A stretch of 64,000 bases of DNA from Solirubrobacter soli DSM 22325 (lineage in GTDB: Bacteria; Actinomycetota; Thermoleophilia; Solirubrobacterales; Solirubrobacteraceae), in NCBI RefSeq assembly GCF_000423665.1, contig NZ_AUIK01000030.1, positions 1 through 64,000 on the forward strand, in the 5' to 3' direction. A program made the translations under genes and the position numbers. Positions 47,272 to 56,660 of this stretch are shown in pieces. Position 1 is the first letter of the stretch. Every line of letters begins with the position of its first letter. The notes beneath the pieces were generated by a model that saw only the letters and a list, made by a program, of their open reading frames with translations, did not search any database and was not told the origin of the DNA.

Positions 47272-50200
47272 GTGCGCCTTTCTGCTGCCCTTGCGTTCAC
47301 CGCGATCGCGCTCACTTCGCTGAGCCTTACCACGCGGGACGCCCGCGCCGCCGACGGTCTCGTCGCTGCATATTCCTTCGACGAGAACGCCGGGTCGACG
47401 CTCGGCGACTCCTCGGGCGCACACCACGACGGAACCATCGCCAACGCGACGTGGACGACCGGCAAGTTCGGCTCGGCGCTGAACTTCAACGGCACCAACG
47501 CGAGCGTCGCCCTGCCCGCGCTCGGCACCTTCTACAAGACCGGCTACACGCTCGAGGCGTGGGTGAACAAGGCGGGCGCGACCAAGGACGTCGGCGTCCT
47601 CGGCGCCTGGAACTACCCGGCCGGCGGCCCGATGATCTGGGTCGACCACATCGACGGGCGCTACTACGGGACGCTGAGCACGGGCATGTCGAGCTACGTC
47701 GACTCGACGAAGTCGCCGACGCCCGGCACGTGGCAGTACCTCACGGTCACCTATGACGGCGCGACGGCGAAGTTCTACGTCAACGGCGCGTTGACGGCGA
47801 CGAAGGCCTTCGCCGGCGACGTCGGCAGCTCCAACGACTGGCGCATCGGCGCCTACGGCTCGTCCGCGGGCAACTTCTTCGACGGCCTGATCGACGAGGT
47901 CCGCATCTACGACGACGCGCGCACCGCCACCGAGGTCACGACCGATATGAACCAGCGCGTCGGCGGGCCGGACACGACGCCGCCGACCGCGCCCACCAAC
48001 TTCGCGAAGACCGGCTCCTCGCCGACGTCCATCAGCACGAGCTGGACCGCGTCGACCGACGACCGCGCCGTGACGGGCTACCGCGTGTACCGCTCCGGCA
48101 ACCTGGTCACGACCGTCACGGGCACCTCGTACACCTTCAGCGGGCTGACCTGCGGCACGAGCTACCCGCTCGGCGTCGAGGCGTTCGACGCCGCCGGCAA
48201 CGCCTCCACCCGCACGGCGCTGACCGCGTCCACGGGCGCCTGCGACACGACCCCGCCGAGCGTCTCGATCACGACGCCCGCGTCGGGCGCGACGGTCAGC
48301 GGCTCCGCGACGATCAACGCGACCGCCTCCGACGGCGACTCGGTCGCCGGCGTGCAGTTCAAGGTCGACGGCGCGAACATCGGCAGCGAGGACACCAGCG
48401 CGCCGTACTCGGTCGTCTGGGACGCGAGCACCATCGCCCTCGGGCCGCACACGCTGACCGCCGTCGCCCGCGATCCCTCGGGCAACACGGCCGCGTCGGC
48501 GGGCGTCAACATCACGGTCACGGCGCCCCCCGCCGGCAGCGGGCCGGTCGCCGCGTACTCGTTCGACGACGGCGCGGGCGCGCTCGCCGGCGACGCCTCG
48601 GGCAACGGCCACGAGGGCACGATCCTCAACGGCACGTGGACCGGCTCGGGCAAATTCGGCGGGGCGATCGACTTCAACGGCTCCAACACCCGCGTCGACC
48701 TCCCGTCGCTCGGGCGCTTCTACAAGTCCGGCTACACGCTCGAGGCGTGGGTGAAGAGCGCGGGCAAGATCGACGTCGGCGTCGTCGGCAGCTGGAACGC
48801 CGGGACGGCTGGCGGCCCGATGATCTGGGTCGACCACATCGCCGGCCACTACTACGGCGTCGTCAACAGCGGCATGTCCAACTACCTCGACTCGGGCCAG
48901 AACGCGGTCTCCGGGACCTGGCAGCACGTGGCCGTCACGTACGACATGAGCACGCTGCGGTTCTACGTCAACGGCGTCGAGGTGGCGAGCAAGCCCTACA
49001 CGAGCAACGTCGGCGACACCGACCTGTGGAAGATCGGCGCCTACGGCAACCCGATCGGCGGCTACTTCGACGGCCTGATCGACGAGGTCCGCATCTATAG
49101 CCGCGCGCTGACCGCGCCGCAGCTCGCCAACGACATGTCGACCCCGGTCGCCAGCAGCGTGGCCGTGACCGCCAACACCCCGGCGGTCGACGCCACCGAC
49201 CAGTCCGCCGATCCGGACGTCACCGCCTCGTTCAACGTCGCGATGGCGCCCGCCTCGATCACGACGACGACCTTCCAGCTCAAGGACGCGTCCAACAACG
49301 TCGTCCCGGCCACCGTCAGCTACGACGCCGCGTCCGGCAAGGCGACCCTGAGCCCGACGGTCGCGCTCAACTACGGCGCCACGTACACGGCGACCGTCAA
49401 GGGCGGCGCGAGCGGCGTGACCAGCGCCGGCGGCGGGACGCTGCCGTCGAGCCGCAGCTGGTCGTTCACCGTCGAGGCCCGCCCGCCGGTCCTCGTGCTC
49501 ACGGCGGCGGCGCAGCCGTTCAGCTCCTACGTCCCGGAGATCCTCAAGGCCGAGGGCCTCGACGCGTTCACGTCGATGGACCTCTCACTCGCGACCTCCA
49601 CGGTCCTGAGCGGGTTCGACCAGGTGATCCTGGGCGACGTCCCGCTGACCGTCGGCCAGGTGACGATGCTGACCAACTGGGTCAACGCGGGCGGCAGCCT
49701 GATCGCGCTTCACCCGGACAAGAAGCTCGCGCCGCTGCTCGGGCTCACCGACCTCAGCTCGACGCTCTCCAACGCGTACCTGAAGGTCAACACGGGCGCC
49801 GGGACCCCGGGTGCCGGCATCGTCGGCGACACGATCCAGTACCACGGCTCCGCGGACCGCTACGCGCTCAACGGCGCGACCGCGGTCGCGACGCTGTACT
49901 CGACGGCGACGGTGGCGACCACCAGCCCCGCGGTGACCACGCGCTCCGTCGGCGCCAACGGCGGCGACGCGTCGGCGTTCATGTACGACCTCGCGCGCTC
50001 GATCGTCTACACCCGCCAGGGCAACCCGGCGTGGGCCGGGCAGGACCGCGACGCCGTGGCCCCGATCCGCCCGGACGACCTGTTCTTCGGCGCCAAGGCC
50101 GGCGACATCCAGCCCGACTGGGTCGACCTGTCCAAGGTGCAGATCCCGCAGGCCGACGAGCAGCAGCGGCTGCTGGCGAACGTGATGACCGACAACGCCG

Positions 50201-51240
50201 CGTCGCGCACGCCGCTCCCGCGCTTCTGGTACCTGCCGCACTCCTACAAGGCGGCGGTCGTGATGACCGGCGACGACCACGCGTACGGCGGCACCGCCGG
50301 GCGCTTCGACAAGTACATCGCCGCGAGCCCCGCCGGCTGCTCGGTCGACGACTGGGAGTGCGTGCGCTCCACGTCGTACATCTACTCCAACAGCCCGCTG
50401 ACCGACGCGCAGGCCCAGGACTACGCGTCCAAGGGCTTCGAGGTCGCGATGCACATCTCTCCCGCGGCGATCAACGACCTCGGGTGCGCGAACTGGAGCG
50501 CGACGACGCTGCCGAACATCTTCGACACGCAGCTGGCGGCGTTCAACTTCAAGTACAAGAGCGTCGCCGGGCAGGACACGTTGCGCATGCACTGCGTGTC
50601 CTGGAGCGACTGGGCGACGGCCGCGAAGGTCGACGCCTCGCACGGCATCCGCCTGGACACGAACTACTACTACTACCCGAACACCTGGATGGCGTCCAAG
50701 CCGGGCTTCATGACCGGCTCCGGCATGCCGATGCGCTTCGCCGACACCGACGGCAGCCTGATCGACGTCTACCAGGCCAACACGGACATCACGGACGAGT
50801 CCGGGCAGGCGGAGCCGAGCACGATCAACTCGCTGCTCGACAACGCGGTCGGCAGCGCCGGGTACTACGGCGCGTTCGTGGCCAACATCCACACCGACAA
50901 CGCCGCTTCGACCGACTCGGACGCGATCATCGCCTCCGCGCAGGCCCGCAACGTCCCGGTGATCTCGGCCAAGCAGCTGCTCACCTGGACCGACGGGCGC
51001 GAGGACTCCTCGTTCGCGTCACTGTCGTTCGCGTCCAACACGCTCAGCTTCAAGATCAAGCCGGGCGCCGGCACCGAGGGGCTGACCGCGATGCTGCCGA
51101 TGACCAACCGCGGCAAGACGCTGCAGTCGATCACGCTCAACGGCAGCGTCAACGTGTCCTTCACCACCAAGACCATCAAGGGCGTGTCCTACGCCTTCTT
51201 CGACGCCGACCCGGGGACGTACGCCGCGCAGTACGCGTAG
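47272..51240 (+). CDS. secreted LamG/FN3/Ig protein with deacetylase-like domain
   Basis: 1,322 residues. Signal peptide after a GTG with AAAGGA seven bases upstream. Then LamG (~28-215), FN3 (~234-320), Ig-like (~325-415), a second LamG (~421-610) very similar to the first (MIWVDHI, GYFDGLIDEVRIY), a Big/SbsA-type Ig domain (~626-730), a Rossmann/amidotransferase-like domain (~737-980, LVLTAAAQPFSSYVPEILKA), and a C-terminal polysaccharide-deacetylase-like barrel (~983-1300) with TGDDHAYGG. The LamG parts suggest polysaccharide binding and the last domain sugar deacetylation or related chemistry; substrate is unknown. Confidence 0.85.
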   Translation: MRLSAALAFTAIALTSLSLTTRDARAADGLVAAYSFDENAGSTLGDSSGAHHDGTIANATWTTGKFGSALNFNGTNASVALPALGTFYKTGYTLEAWVNKAGATKDVGVLGAWNYPAGGPMIWVDHIDGRYYGTLSTGMSSYVDSTKSPTPGTWQYLTVTYDGATAKFYVNGALTATKAFAGDVGSSNDWRIGAYGSSAGNFFDGLIDEVRIYDDARTATEVTTDMNQRVGGPDTTPPTAPTNFAKTGSSPTSISTSWTASTDDRAVTGYRVYRSGNLVTTVTGTSYTFSGLTCGTSYPLGVEAFDAAGNASTRTALTASTGACDTTPPSVSITTPASGATVSGSATINATASDGDSVAGVQFKVDGANIGSEDTSAPYSVVWDASTIALGPHTLTAVARDPSGNTAASAGVNITVTAPPAGSGPVAAYSFDDGAGALAGDASGNGHEGTILNGTWTGSGKFGGAIDFNGSNTRVDLPSLGRFYKSGYTLEAWVKSAGKIDVGVVGSWNAGTAGGPMIWVDHIAGHYYGVVNSGMSNYLDSGQNAVSGTWQHVAVTYDMSTLRFYVNGVEVASKPYTSNVGDTDLWKIGAYGNPIGGYFDGLIDEVRIYSRALTAPQLANDMSTPVASSVAVTANTPAVDATDQSADPDVTASFNVAMAPASITTTTFQLKDASNNVVPATVSYDAASGKATLSPTVALNYGATYTATVKGGASGVTSAGGGTLPSSRSWSFTVEARPPVLVLTAAAQPFSSYVPEILKAEGLDAFTSMDLSLATSTVLSGFDQVILGDVPLTVGQVTMLTNWVNAGGSLIALHPDKKLAPLLGLTDLSSTLSNAYLKVNTGAGTPGAGIVGDTIQYHGSADRYALNGATAVATLYSTATVATTSPAVTTRSVGANGGDASAFMYDLARSIVYTRQGNPAWAGQDRDAVAPIRPDDLFFGAKAGDIQPDWVDLSKVQIPQADEQQRLLANVMTDNAASRTPLPRFWYLPHSYKAAVVMTGDDHAYGGTAGRFDKYIAASPAGCSVDDWECVRSTSYIYSNSPLTDAQAQDYASKGFEVAMHISPAAINDLGCANWSATTLPNIFDTQLAAFNFKYKSVAGQDTLRMHCVSWSDWATAAKVDASHGIRLDTNYYYYPNTWMASKPGFMTGSGMPMRFADTDGSLIDVYQANTDITDESGQAEPSTINSLLDNAVGSAGYYGAFVANIHTDNAASTDSDAIIASAQARNVPVISAKQLLTWTDGREDSSFASLSFASNTLSFKIKPGAGTEGLTAMLPMTNRGKTLQSITLNGSVNVSFTTKTIKGVSYAFFDADPGTYAAQYA

Positions 51241-51249
51241 TCTCCCGCC

Positions 51250-51612
51250 ATGGGACTGACGGAAGGCATCGAACGCACCGACGAGTTCCGGGTCGAGGGC
51301 GACCTGCTGACCGATGTGGACGGGACCCTGGCATTTCCGGTCCTGTCCACTCCCGGGATGATCTCGATGATGGAGTGGGCGGCGACGCAGCTCGTCGCCG
51401 GCGAGCTGCCCGACAACCACGCGACGGTCGGGTTCGAGGTCTGCATCAAGCACGTCGGCGGGGCCCTCGAGGGCGCGGAATGCACCGTCACGGCGCGGTT
51501 GCGGGAGTTCGTCGATCTGCGCAAATTGCGCTTCGACGTCGAGGTCAAAGAGGGCGAACGCACGATCGGCGTCGGGACGCACGAACGCCGCATCATCCCG
51601 GTAGCACGCTGA
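51250..51612 (+). CDS. hotdog-fold thioesterase, FlK-like
   Basis: 120 residues. The sequence FPVLSTPGMISMMEWAA and TVGFEVCIKHVGGALEGAEC are typical of the fluoroacetyl-CoA thioesterase-like family (Thr/Glu/His active site: T39-like, E47-like, H74-like). Natural substrate is unlikely to be fluoroacetyl-CoA. It is 9 bp downstream of the LamG gene, with its own likely function. Confidence 0.82.
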   Translation: MGLTEGIERTDEFRVEGDLLTDVDGTLAFPVLSTPGMISMMEWAATQLVAGELPDNHATVGFEVCIKHVGGALEGAECTVTARLREFVDLRKLRFDVEVKEGERTIGVGTHERRIIPVAR

Positions 51613-51736
51613 AACCGGCCCCGGTCCAGGAGAAATGGCGCACGGACGCGCCTGAAGGTTTCCCGCAAATTGCCGATAAGTCGGGAACCCATCCATCTCG
51701 ACCGGAGTCCTCTGGTCATCGAAAGGCAAGGACGCC

Positions 51737-52381
51737 GTGTCCAGCATCCCTTCCTCCCCGTCTCGCCCCTCCTCACGCAAGCGGCTCGCCGCCTGGCTCG
51801 CGTTCGGCGCGGCCGGTCTCGCCACCGGCGCCGTCTGGGCCTCCGGCTTCGCGTCCGGCAGCGGCGCCAACGGCGCCACCGCGATCTCGCCCGCGCTGAC
51901 CAAGACCGCGCCGACCGTCGCCACCTCGGCTTTGTCGGGCACCACGACCGCGGTCACCCCGCTCTCGTTCGACTGGCAGGGCCGTTGGGGCTCGATCGCC
52001 GCCAAGACCGTGATGTTCAAGGTCGACCTGAGCGGCTCGGACTACGCGGGCAAGACCTACAACATCGCGCTGCTGCTCGCCAACACGAGCGACATGAGCG
52101 GCTGGGCGTCGATGCAGCTCAAGCTCGAGCGCGTCGACGTGGCCGCCTCCGGCAGCTGCTCCGCCACCGCCTTCGACGGCACGCAGAACCCGAAGGTCCT
52201 CAACTTCGACGACGAGGACGCCGGCGTCTACTGGAACGGCGTCGCGGGTGACGCCGTCTACTGCGTCGGCGTCAACGCCGCCGCGGGCGACGACGTGGCC
52301 GGCACCTTCCTGCGCGCCGCCCAGGACACGCCGCCGACGGCGTTCCCGACGTTCATCACCACCGTCGACCGCGCGACGTAA
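51737..52381 (+). CDS. secreted protein, probable client of the adjacent signal peptidase
   Basis: 214 residues with Lys/Arg-rich N terminus, one helix (AAWLAFGAAGLATGAVWASG) and a beta-rich secreted domain containing two Cys and repeated Gly/Asp motifs (CSATAFDGTQNPKVLNFDDE). It resembles TasA/CalY-type secreted proteins that are processed by SipW, but no family is certain. A hairpin and 59 bp separate it from the SipW-like peptidase gene. The GTG at 51737 follows AAGGCAAGGAC. Confidence 0.7.
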   Translation: MSSIPSSPSRPSSRKRLAAWLAFGAAGLATGAVWASGFASGSGANGATAISPALTKTAPTVATSALSGTTTAVTPLSFDWQGRWGSIAAKTVMFKVDLSGSDYAGKTYNIALLLANTSDMSGWASMQLKLERVDVAASGSCSATAFDGTQNPKVLNFDDEDAGVYWNGVAGDAVYCVGVNAAAGDDVAGTFLRAAQDTPPTAFPTFITTVDRAT

Positions 52382-52391
52382 GCCGCACCGG

Positions 52392-52418
52392 CCGGGGCGG
52401 ACCCCTCCACCGCCCCGG
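52392..52418 (+). terminator. hairpin between the secreted protein and signal peptidase genes
   Basis: CCGGGGCGG (52392-52400) pairs with CCGCCCCGG (52410-52418) around a 9-nt loop, 11 bases after the stop. Pyrimidine-rich sequence follows. Placed so that it could reduce peptidase expression relative to its client. Confidence 0.6.
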
Positions 52419-52440
52419 TCGTCTCTCCCCTCCGCAGCAC

Positions 52441-53622
52441 ATGTCTCCAACCGTCCTCCTCGCCGATCCCTCCGTCCGTCTCGCCGGCCTGCGCCCCCGG
52501 CGGACGTACGTGCGCGCCGCGCGGCAGCGTCGGCGGGTGCGCTGGGGCCGCTGGTTCGGGGGCGTGGTGCTCGCGGGCGTCCTGCTCGCGCTCGTCTTCC
52601 TGCAGACCTGGCCGCCGCTGGCGACCGTGATGTCGGGCAGCATGGCCCCGACGATCGACACCGGCGACGTCGTGCTCCTGAAGCGGTTGGACCGGCCCGC
52701 CCGCGTGGGCGACGTCGTCTCGATCCCGGTGCCCGACGAGGCCCGCAGCCGCTTCGGCTACCCGCCCGTCGTGATCCACCGGATCATCGCGATCGACGCC
52801 GCCGGCTCGGTCAAGACGAAGGGCGACGCCCGCAAGCAGCCCGACCCCTTCACGGTCCCGCGCACCGCGCTGACCACCCGCGTCGTCGGCACGATCCCCG
52901 CCGCGGGCCGCGGCCTCGCGTTCCTCGGCAGTCCGCTCGGCCTCCTGTGGCTGGCGGGCGGCGCGCTGCTCCTGATCGGCATGCCGCTCCTGGAGCGCCA
53001 CCGTGAGGGCCAGCGCCGTGTCCTGGTCGAGCGGGACGGCCTCCACTCCGCGCTGACCGCGATCACCGCCGAGCTGGCCGCGCTGCGCGACGAGCGCGAG
53101 TGGGCCACCGACGCCGCGATCGAGCGCGAGGAGGCGGCGGCGGAACGCGCCGCCGAGGCGCGGGCCGACGCGGCGGAGCGCGAGCGTCTCGCCGCTGAAG
53201 CGCATCAGCGTACGCTGGCGGAGTGCGTCGAGCGGGAGCGGCGGGCCGTCGCCGAGGCCGATGCCGCGCTCAAACAGGCGCGCGCCGCGGCCGATGCCGT
53301 CGAGCGGCACCTCCTCGAGCTCCCGGCGCTGCTCGAGCGGGCGATCGCGGACGCGTTCGCCGCGGCGGCCCCGCCGCCCCCGCCACCACCGGCTCCGTTC
53401 CAGGCGGACATCACGCCCATGCGCCCGGCGACGCCGTCGCCGTTCGTCGAGCTCACACCGCCCGCGCCCGCGACGCCGGATCTCCTCGGGTGTCTGGCTC
53501 CGGCGAGCGAGGCGCGGGGATTGTTCGGGCCGGTCAAGCGAAGCGTGGCGTGGGATGCGCCGCCGCCGGACCTGTCCGCGACGCGGCGGTTCGCGCCGCC
53601 GGTCAAGACGTTCTTCGCGTAA
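52441..53622 (+). CDS. SipW/ER-type signal peptidase I with coiled-coil tail
   Basis: 393 residues. Membrane helix ~40-60, catalytic SGSMAPTIDTGD (Ser67), VIHRI (His113) and TKGD box: Ser plus His, not Ser plus Lys, so it belongs to the S26B (SipW/archaeal/ER) class. A second helix (~172-190) is followed by an extra ~200 residues: a charged coiled coil (~190-310) full of E/A/R heptads, then a Pro-rich segment (seven consecutive Pro) and disordered end. SipW-type peptidases normally stop soon after the second helix. Confidence 0.88.
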   Translation: MSPTVLLADPSVRLAGLRPRRTYVRAARQRRRVRWGRWFGGVVLAGVLLALVFLQTWPPLATVMSGSMAPTIDTGDVVLLKRLDRPARVGDVVSIPVPDEARSRFGYPPVVIHRIIAIDAAGSVKTKGDARKQPDPFTVPRTALTTRVVGTIPAAGRGLAFLGSPLGLLWLAGGALLLIGMPLLERHREGQRRVLVERDGLHSALTAITAELAALRDEREWATDAAIEREEAAAERAAEARADAAERERLAAEAHQRTLAECVERERRAVAEADAALKQARAAADAVERHLLELPALLERAIADAFAAAAPPPPPPPAPFQADITPMRPATPSPFVELTPPAPATPDLLGCLAPASEARGLFGPVKRSVAWDAPPPDLSATRRFAPPVKTFFA

Positions 53623-54303
53623 TCAGCCGAAGTCGAGCCGGATGACGTCCTCGGCGGTCGCGAGGCGCCAGGAGCGGCCGTCGGTGGTCTCCGCCGCGAG
53701 GACGAAGCGGCCGAGGACGGTCGCCAGGCCGCGCGCCCACACCTCCGCCACCCACGAGAACGGCAGCGCGACGCGCCCACCGCTGAGCGATGGCGTCGAG
53801 CCCGGCGCCAGGAGCTCGACCTCGATCTCGCCGAGCACCTCGCGCACCCGCCCGTACAAGGCCGCGTGCTGGACCGGCGTGGGCGGCTGCCCGGCGAGCC
53901 CCGCCGCCACCGTCGCCACCAACCGGTCCCCGAACGCGCCCGGCAGGCTGAGCAGCGCGCGCCGGCGGGCGTCCGGCGTCTCGGGGGCCTCCGGCCCTGA
54001 CGCCATCGGCCCGTAGCCGGCCTCCTCGTCGGCCGCGCCCCACTCGCGGACGACGATGCGATCCGACGGCCCGCGGCGGCCGAGCACCAGCACGCGCTCG
54101 TCGGCTGCGTGGGCGGCCCAGGCGTCGACGACGTCGGCACACACGCAGCGGTCGCCGCCGAGGGCCGCGAGCGCCCGCTCGCCCTCCAGATCGCCGTGGT
54201 CGGGCGTCGACACCTCGCCCGCCTCCCAGCGCACGCGATGGCGCGCGCCGCCGCACTCGACGAGCGCCTCAGCAGGCGGGAGACCGAGCCACCACGCGTT
54301 CAT
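53623..54303 (-). CDS. uncharacterised partner protein of the MoxR/VWA locus
   Basis: 226 residues, no recognised domain. Hydrophobic helix segments are absent, so it is probably soluble. A Trp-rich head (MNAWWLGLPPAEALVECG) precedes segments such as PDARRRALLSLPGAFGDRLV and the end GRSWRLATAEDVIRLDFG. Its ATG overlaps the stop of the upstream 418-residue gene (ATGA), so the two are translated together. Its stop abuts that of the signal peptidase gene. Confidence 0.65.
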   Translation of the reverse strand: MNAWWLGLPPAEALVECGGARHRVRWEAGEVSTPDHGDLEGERALAALGGDRCVCADVVDAWAAHAADERVLVLGRRGPSDRIVVREWGAADEEAGYGPMASGPEAPETPDARRRALLSLPGAFGDRLVATVAAGLAGQPPTPVQHAALYGRVREVLGEIEVELLAPGSTPSLSGGRVALPFSWVAEVWARGLATVLGRFVLAAETTDGRSWRLATAEDVIRLDFG

Positions 54304-55556
54304 TTGGACCACTCCAACGGGATCCGGATGACGGCGCGTTGCGTCGGTGCCGTCGGCATGACGTCGACGTAGGTGGACTTGCGATCGAGCCCGCCTTCGA
54401 ACACGATCTCGCCGCGCCGGGTGCCATCGCCGCCGTTCCAGCCCGCGACCGCACCGAGGAACTGGTGCCCGCGCTCGTCGCGCGCCCACCAGGTGAGCCC
54501 GGCGGAGTCGTCGAGACCCATCCGGAACGGCGAGACGGAGTGATCCGGAGCGACCTCCACCGAGAGCTCCCAGCCGTGCTCGTCGGACTTCAGCGACGTG
54601 GCCGCGACCGAGGTCCCGTCGAACAGCGGGGTCGCGGCGTTGACGGCGATCGTCCCGGTCGGGCCCTTGCGCCGGCTGGGCGCGTAGATCGAGCGCCAGG
54701 GCTCCGGCAGCTTCTTGGCCTCACGGGACGAACCGTGGTACACCACGCCCTGCCGCGCGGACGCGACCGCGCGGATGTCGGCGAGCTCCGGGTGATCGTC
54801 GGCCAGCACGCCCGCCGCCACGAGCGCCTCGATCGCCGGCTCCAGCGGCGTCTCCTCGTGCAGGTCGTCCTGGGTCAGCCCCGCCCACAGGTGCTGCAGC
54901 ACCGGATCGGGGTCGGGCAGATCCTCGATCCAGACCTCGGCGGCCGGCACCTCGCCGAGCAGGTCGATCCGTTCCCCGTCGAGCTCGATGTAGGCCGTGT
55001 CCGTCGCGAGACCGGGCTGAGCCGTGAAGTGCCCGGTCCACTGATGCTCGCCCCCGCCGCCGCTGAAATGCGCCTGCCGCTTGGTCCCGCGGTCGTCGGC
55101 GAGCGTCACGAGCCCCGGCGAGCGGCCGCCGTACAGGATCCCGCTGCGCCCGTGCCGCATCCGCGGCGACGTCGAGGCGAACCGCAGCGTGACCGCGACC
55201 ACGGTCTCGCGCTCGCTCAGGCTGACGAGGTGGACGCGCGTCGTTCCCGTCGGGGTCTCGATCTCGCGGTCGCACGTCACGGCCCTGGGCGGCGTCAAGG
55301 GCTCCAGGGCCGGCATCCGCTCCTCGTCCTCGTGCTCGGACTCGATCACCCACATCGCCATCTGGTCCCCGCGCAGCCCCCGGGCCAGCAGGTAGTCGGA
55401 GAGCACGCCGCGCGCGGTCGCGGGCTCGATCACGCCCGCCACCACCAGCGCCTGCGCCGCGGACGACAGCGGGGTCGGCCCGTGGTGCTGCTGGTTCGAA
55501 CCTTCGGCCAGCGACCGTTCGCCGATCAGGCGTAGATAGAGCTCCGCGTCGAACAC
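54300..55556 (-). CDS. uncharacterised protein divergent from the MoxR ATPase
   Basis: 418 residues, no recognised domain. The N-terminal part looks helical (FDAELYLRLIGERSLAEG, TARGVLSDYLLARGL). The centre and end are beta-rich with Gly/Asp turns (SPRMRHGRSGILYGGRSPG, VVYHGSSREAKK, RAVIRIPLEWSK). The GTG at 55556 keeps it clear of the divergent ATPase gene at 55566; a TTG at 55574 is the alternative. Coupled to the 226-residue gene, so likely one functional unit with the ATPase/VWA pair. Confidence 0.65.
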   Translation of the reverse strand: MFDAELYLRLIGERSLAEGSNQQHHGPTPLSSAAQALVVAGVIEPATARGVLSDYLLARGLRGDQMAMWVIESEHEDEERMPALEPLTPPRAVTCDREIETPTGTTRVHLVSLSERETVVAVTLRFASTSPRMRHGRSGILYGGRSPGLVTLADDRGTKRQAHFSGGGGEHQWTGHFTAQPGLATDTAYIELDGERIDLLGEVPAAEVWIEDLPDPDPVLQHLWAGLTQDDLHEETPLEPAIEALVAAGVLADDHPELADIRAVASARQGVVYHGSSREAKKLPEPWRSIYAPSRRKGPTGTIAVNAATPLFDGTSVAATSLKSDEHGWELSVEVAPDHSVSPFRMGLDDSAGLTWWARDERGHQFLGAVAGWNGGDGTRRGEIVFEGGLDRKSTYVDVMPTAPTQRAVIRIPLEWSK

Positions 55557-55565
55557 GCTCCGAAT

Positions 55566-56660
55566 GTGCCACAACTCACAGCGATGGAGCAACAGTCGAC
55601 TGCCCTCCAAGCACTCGGGATCGCCGTCGCGGCTCGGGTGCCCGTGCTGCTGTGGGGCGCGCCCGGCACCGGCAAGACCTCGGTGATCCGCGCGCTGGCC
55701 GACGCCGCGGGCTGGCCGTGCGAGACCGTGATCGCCTCGATCCGCGAACCGTCGGACTTCGCCGGCCTGCCGATCGTCGTCGACGGGCGGGTGGACTTCG
55801 CCCCGCCGCGCTGGGCGGTCCGGCTCGCCGACGCCGGCTACGGGATCGCGTTCTTCGACGAGGTCTCGACCGCGCCGCCCGCGGTCCAGGCGGCGCTGCT
55901 GCGCGTCGTCCTCGAGCGCACGGTCGGCGACCTCGAGCTCCCGGACGCCGTGAGCGTCGTCGCCGCGGCCAACCCGCCGGACCAGGCAGCCGACGGCTGG
56001 GAGCTCTCGCCGCCGCTCGCCAACCGCTTCTGCCACCTCGACTGGCCGGTGGACGGGCGCACGGTCGCCGACGGCTTCAGCGGCGGCTGGCCGACCCCGC
56101 CGCCGCCCACGCTGCGGCCCGGGTGGGAGCAGCGGATCGCCGTCACGCGCAGCTGGATCGCCGGCTTCGTCACGGTCCGCCCGACGCTCGCCCTCGCCGT
56201 TCCCGAGGACGCCGCCGGCGCCGGCCGCGCCTGGCCGAGCCCGCGGTCGTGGGACATGGCGGCACGCCTGATGGCGGCCTCGCGGGACGAGCTCGTCACG
56301 TCGCTGCTCGTGCGCGGCTGCGTGGGCACCGGCCCGGGAATCGAACTGCTGACCTGGCTGGCGGAGGCCGACCTCCCGGACCCCGAAGCCGTGCTGGCCG
56401 ACCCCGACTCCTTCGTGCTGCCGGAACGCGGCGACCGCGCCTACGCGGCGCTGTGCTCGATCGCCGCCGCCGTCGCCGCCGACCCGGGCGATGGGCGCTG
56501 GGAGCGCGGCTGGCGCGTGTTCGGCCGCGCCGCGGGCGCCGCGCCCGACGTCGCCGCCACCGCCGCGCGGACGCTCGCCCGCGCGCGCCCGCCCGGCGCG
56601 CCGGTCCCGCCGGAGGTGCGCGCCTTCGCCCCGCTCCTGCGCGACGCGGGGCTGCTGTAG
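55566..56660 (+). CDS. MoxR-type AAA ATPase
   Basis: 364 residues. Walker A GAPGTGKTS (31-39), Walker B GIAFFDEVS (Asp98, Glu99), sensor region AANPPDQAADG and a C-terminal lid. MoxR ATPases work with a von Willebrand factor A partner to remodel or assemble other proteins; here the partner follows directly, with its ATG immediately after this stop. The start may be GTG 55566 or ATG 55584. Confidence 0.87.
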   Translation: MPQLTAMEQQSTALQALGIAVAARVPVLLWGAPGTGKTSVIRALADAAGWPCETVIASIREPSDFAGLPIVVDGRVDFAPPRWAVRLADAGYGIAFFDEVSTAPPAVQAALLRVVLERTVGDLELPDAVSVVAAANPPDQAADGWELSPPLANRFCHLDWPVDGRTVADGFSGGWPTPPPPTLRPGWEQRIAVTRSWIAGFVTVRPTLALAVPEDAAGAGRAWPSPRSWDMAARLMAASRDELVTSLLVRGCVGTGPGIELLTWLAEADLPDPEAVLADPDSFVLPERGDRAYAALCSIAAAVAADPGDGRWERGWRVFGRAAGAAPDVAATAARTLARARPPGAPVPPEVRAFAPLLRDAGLL

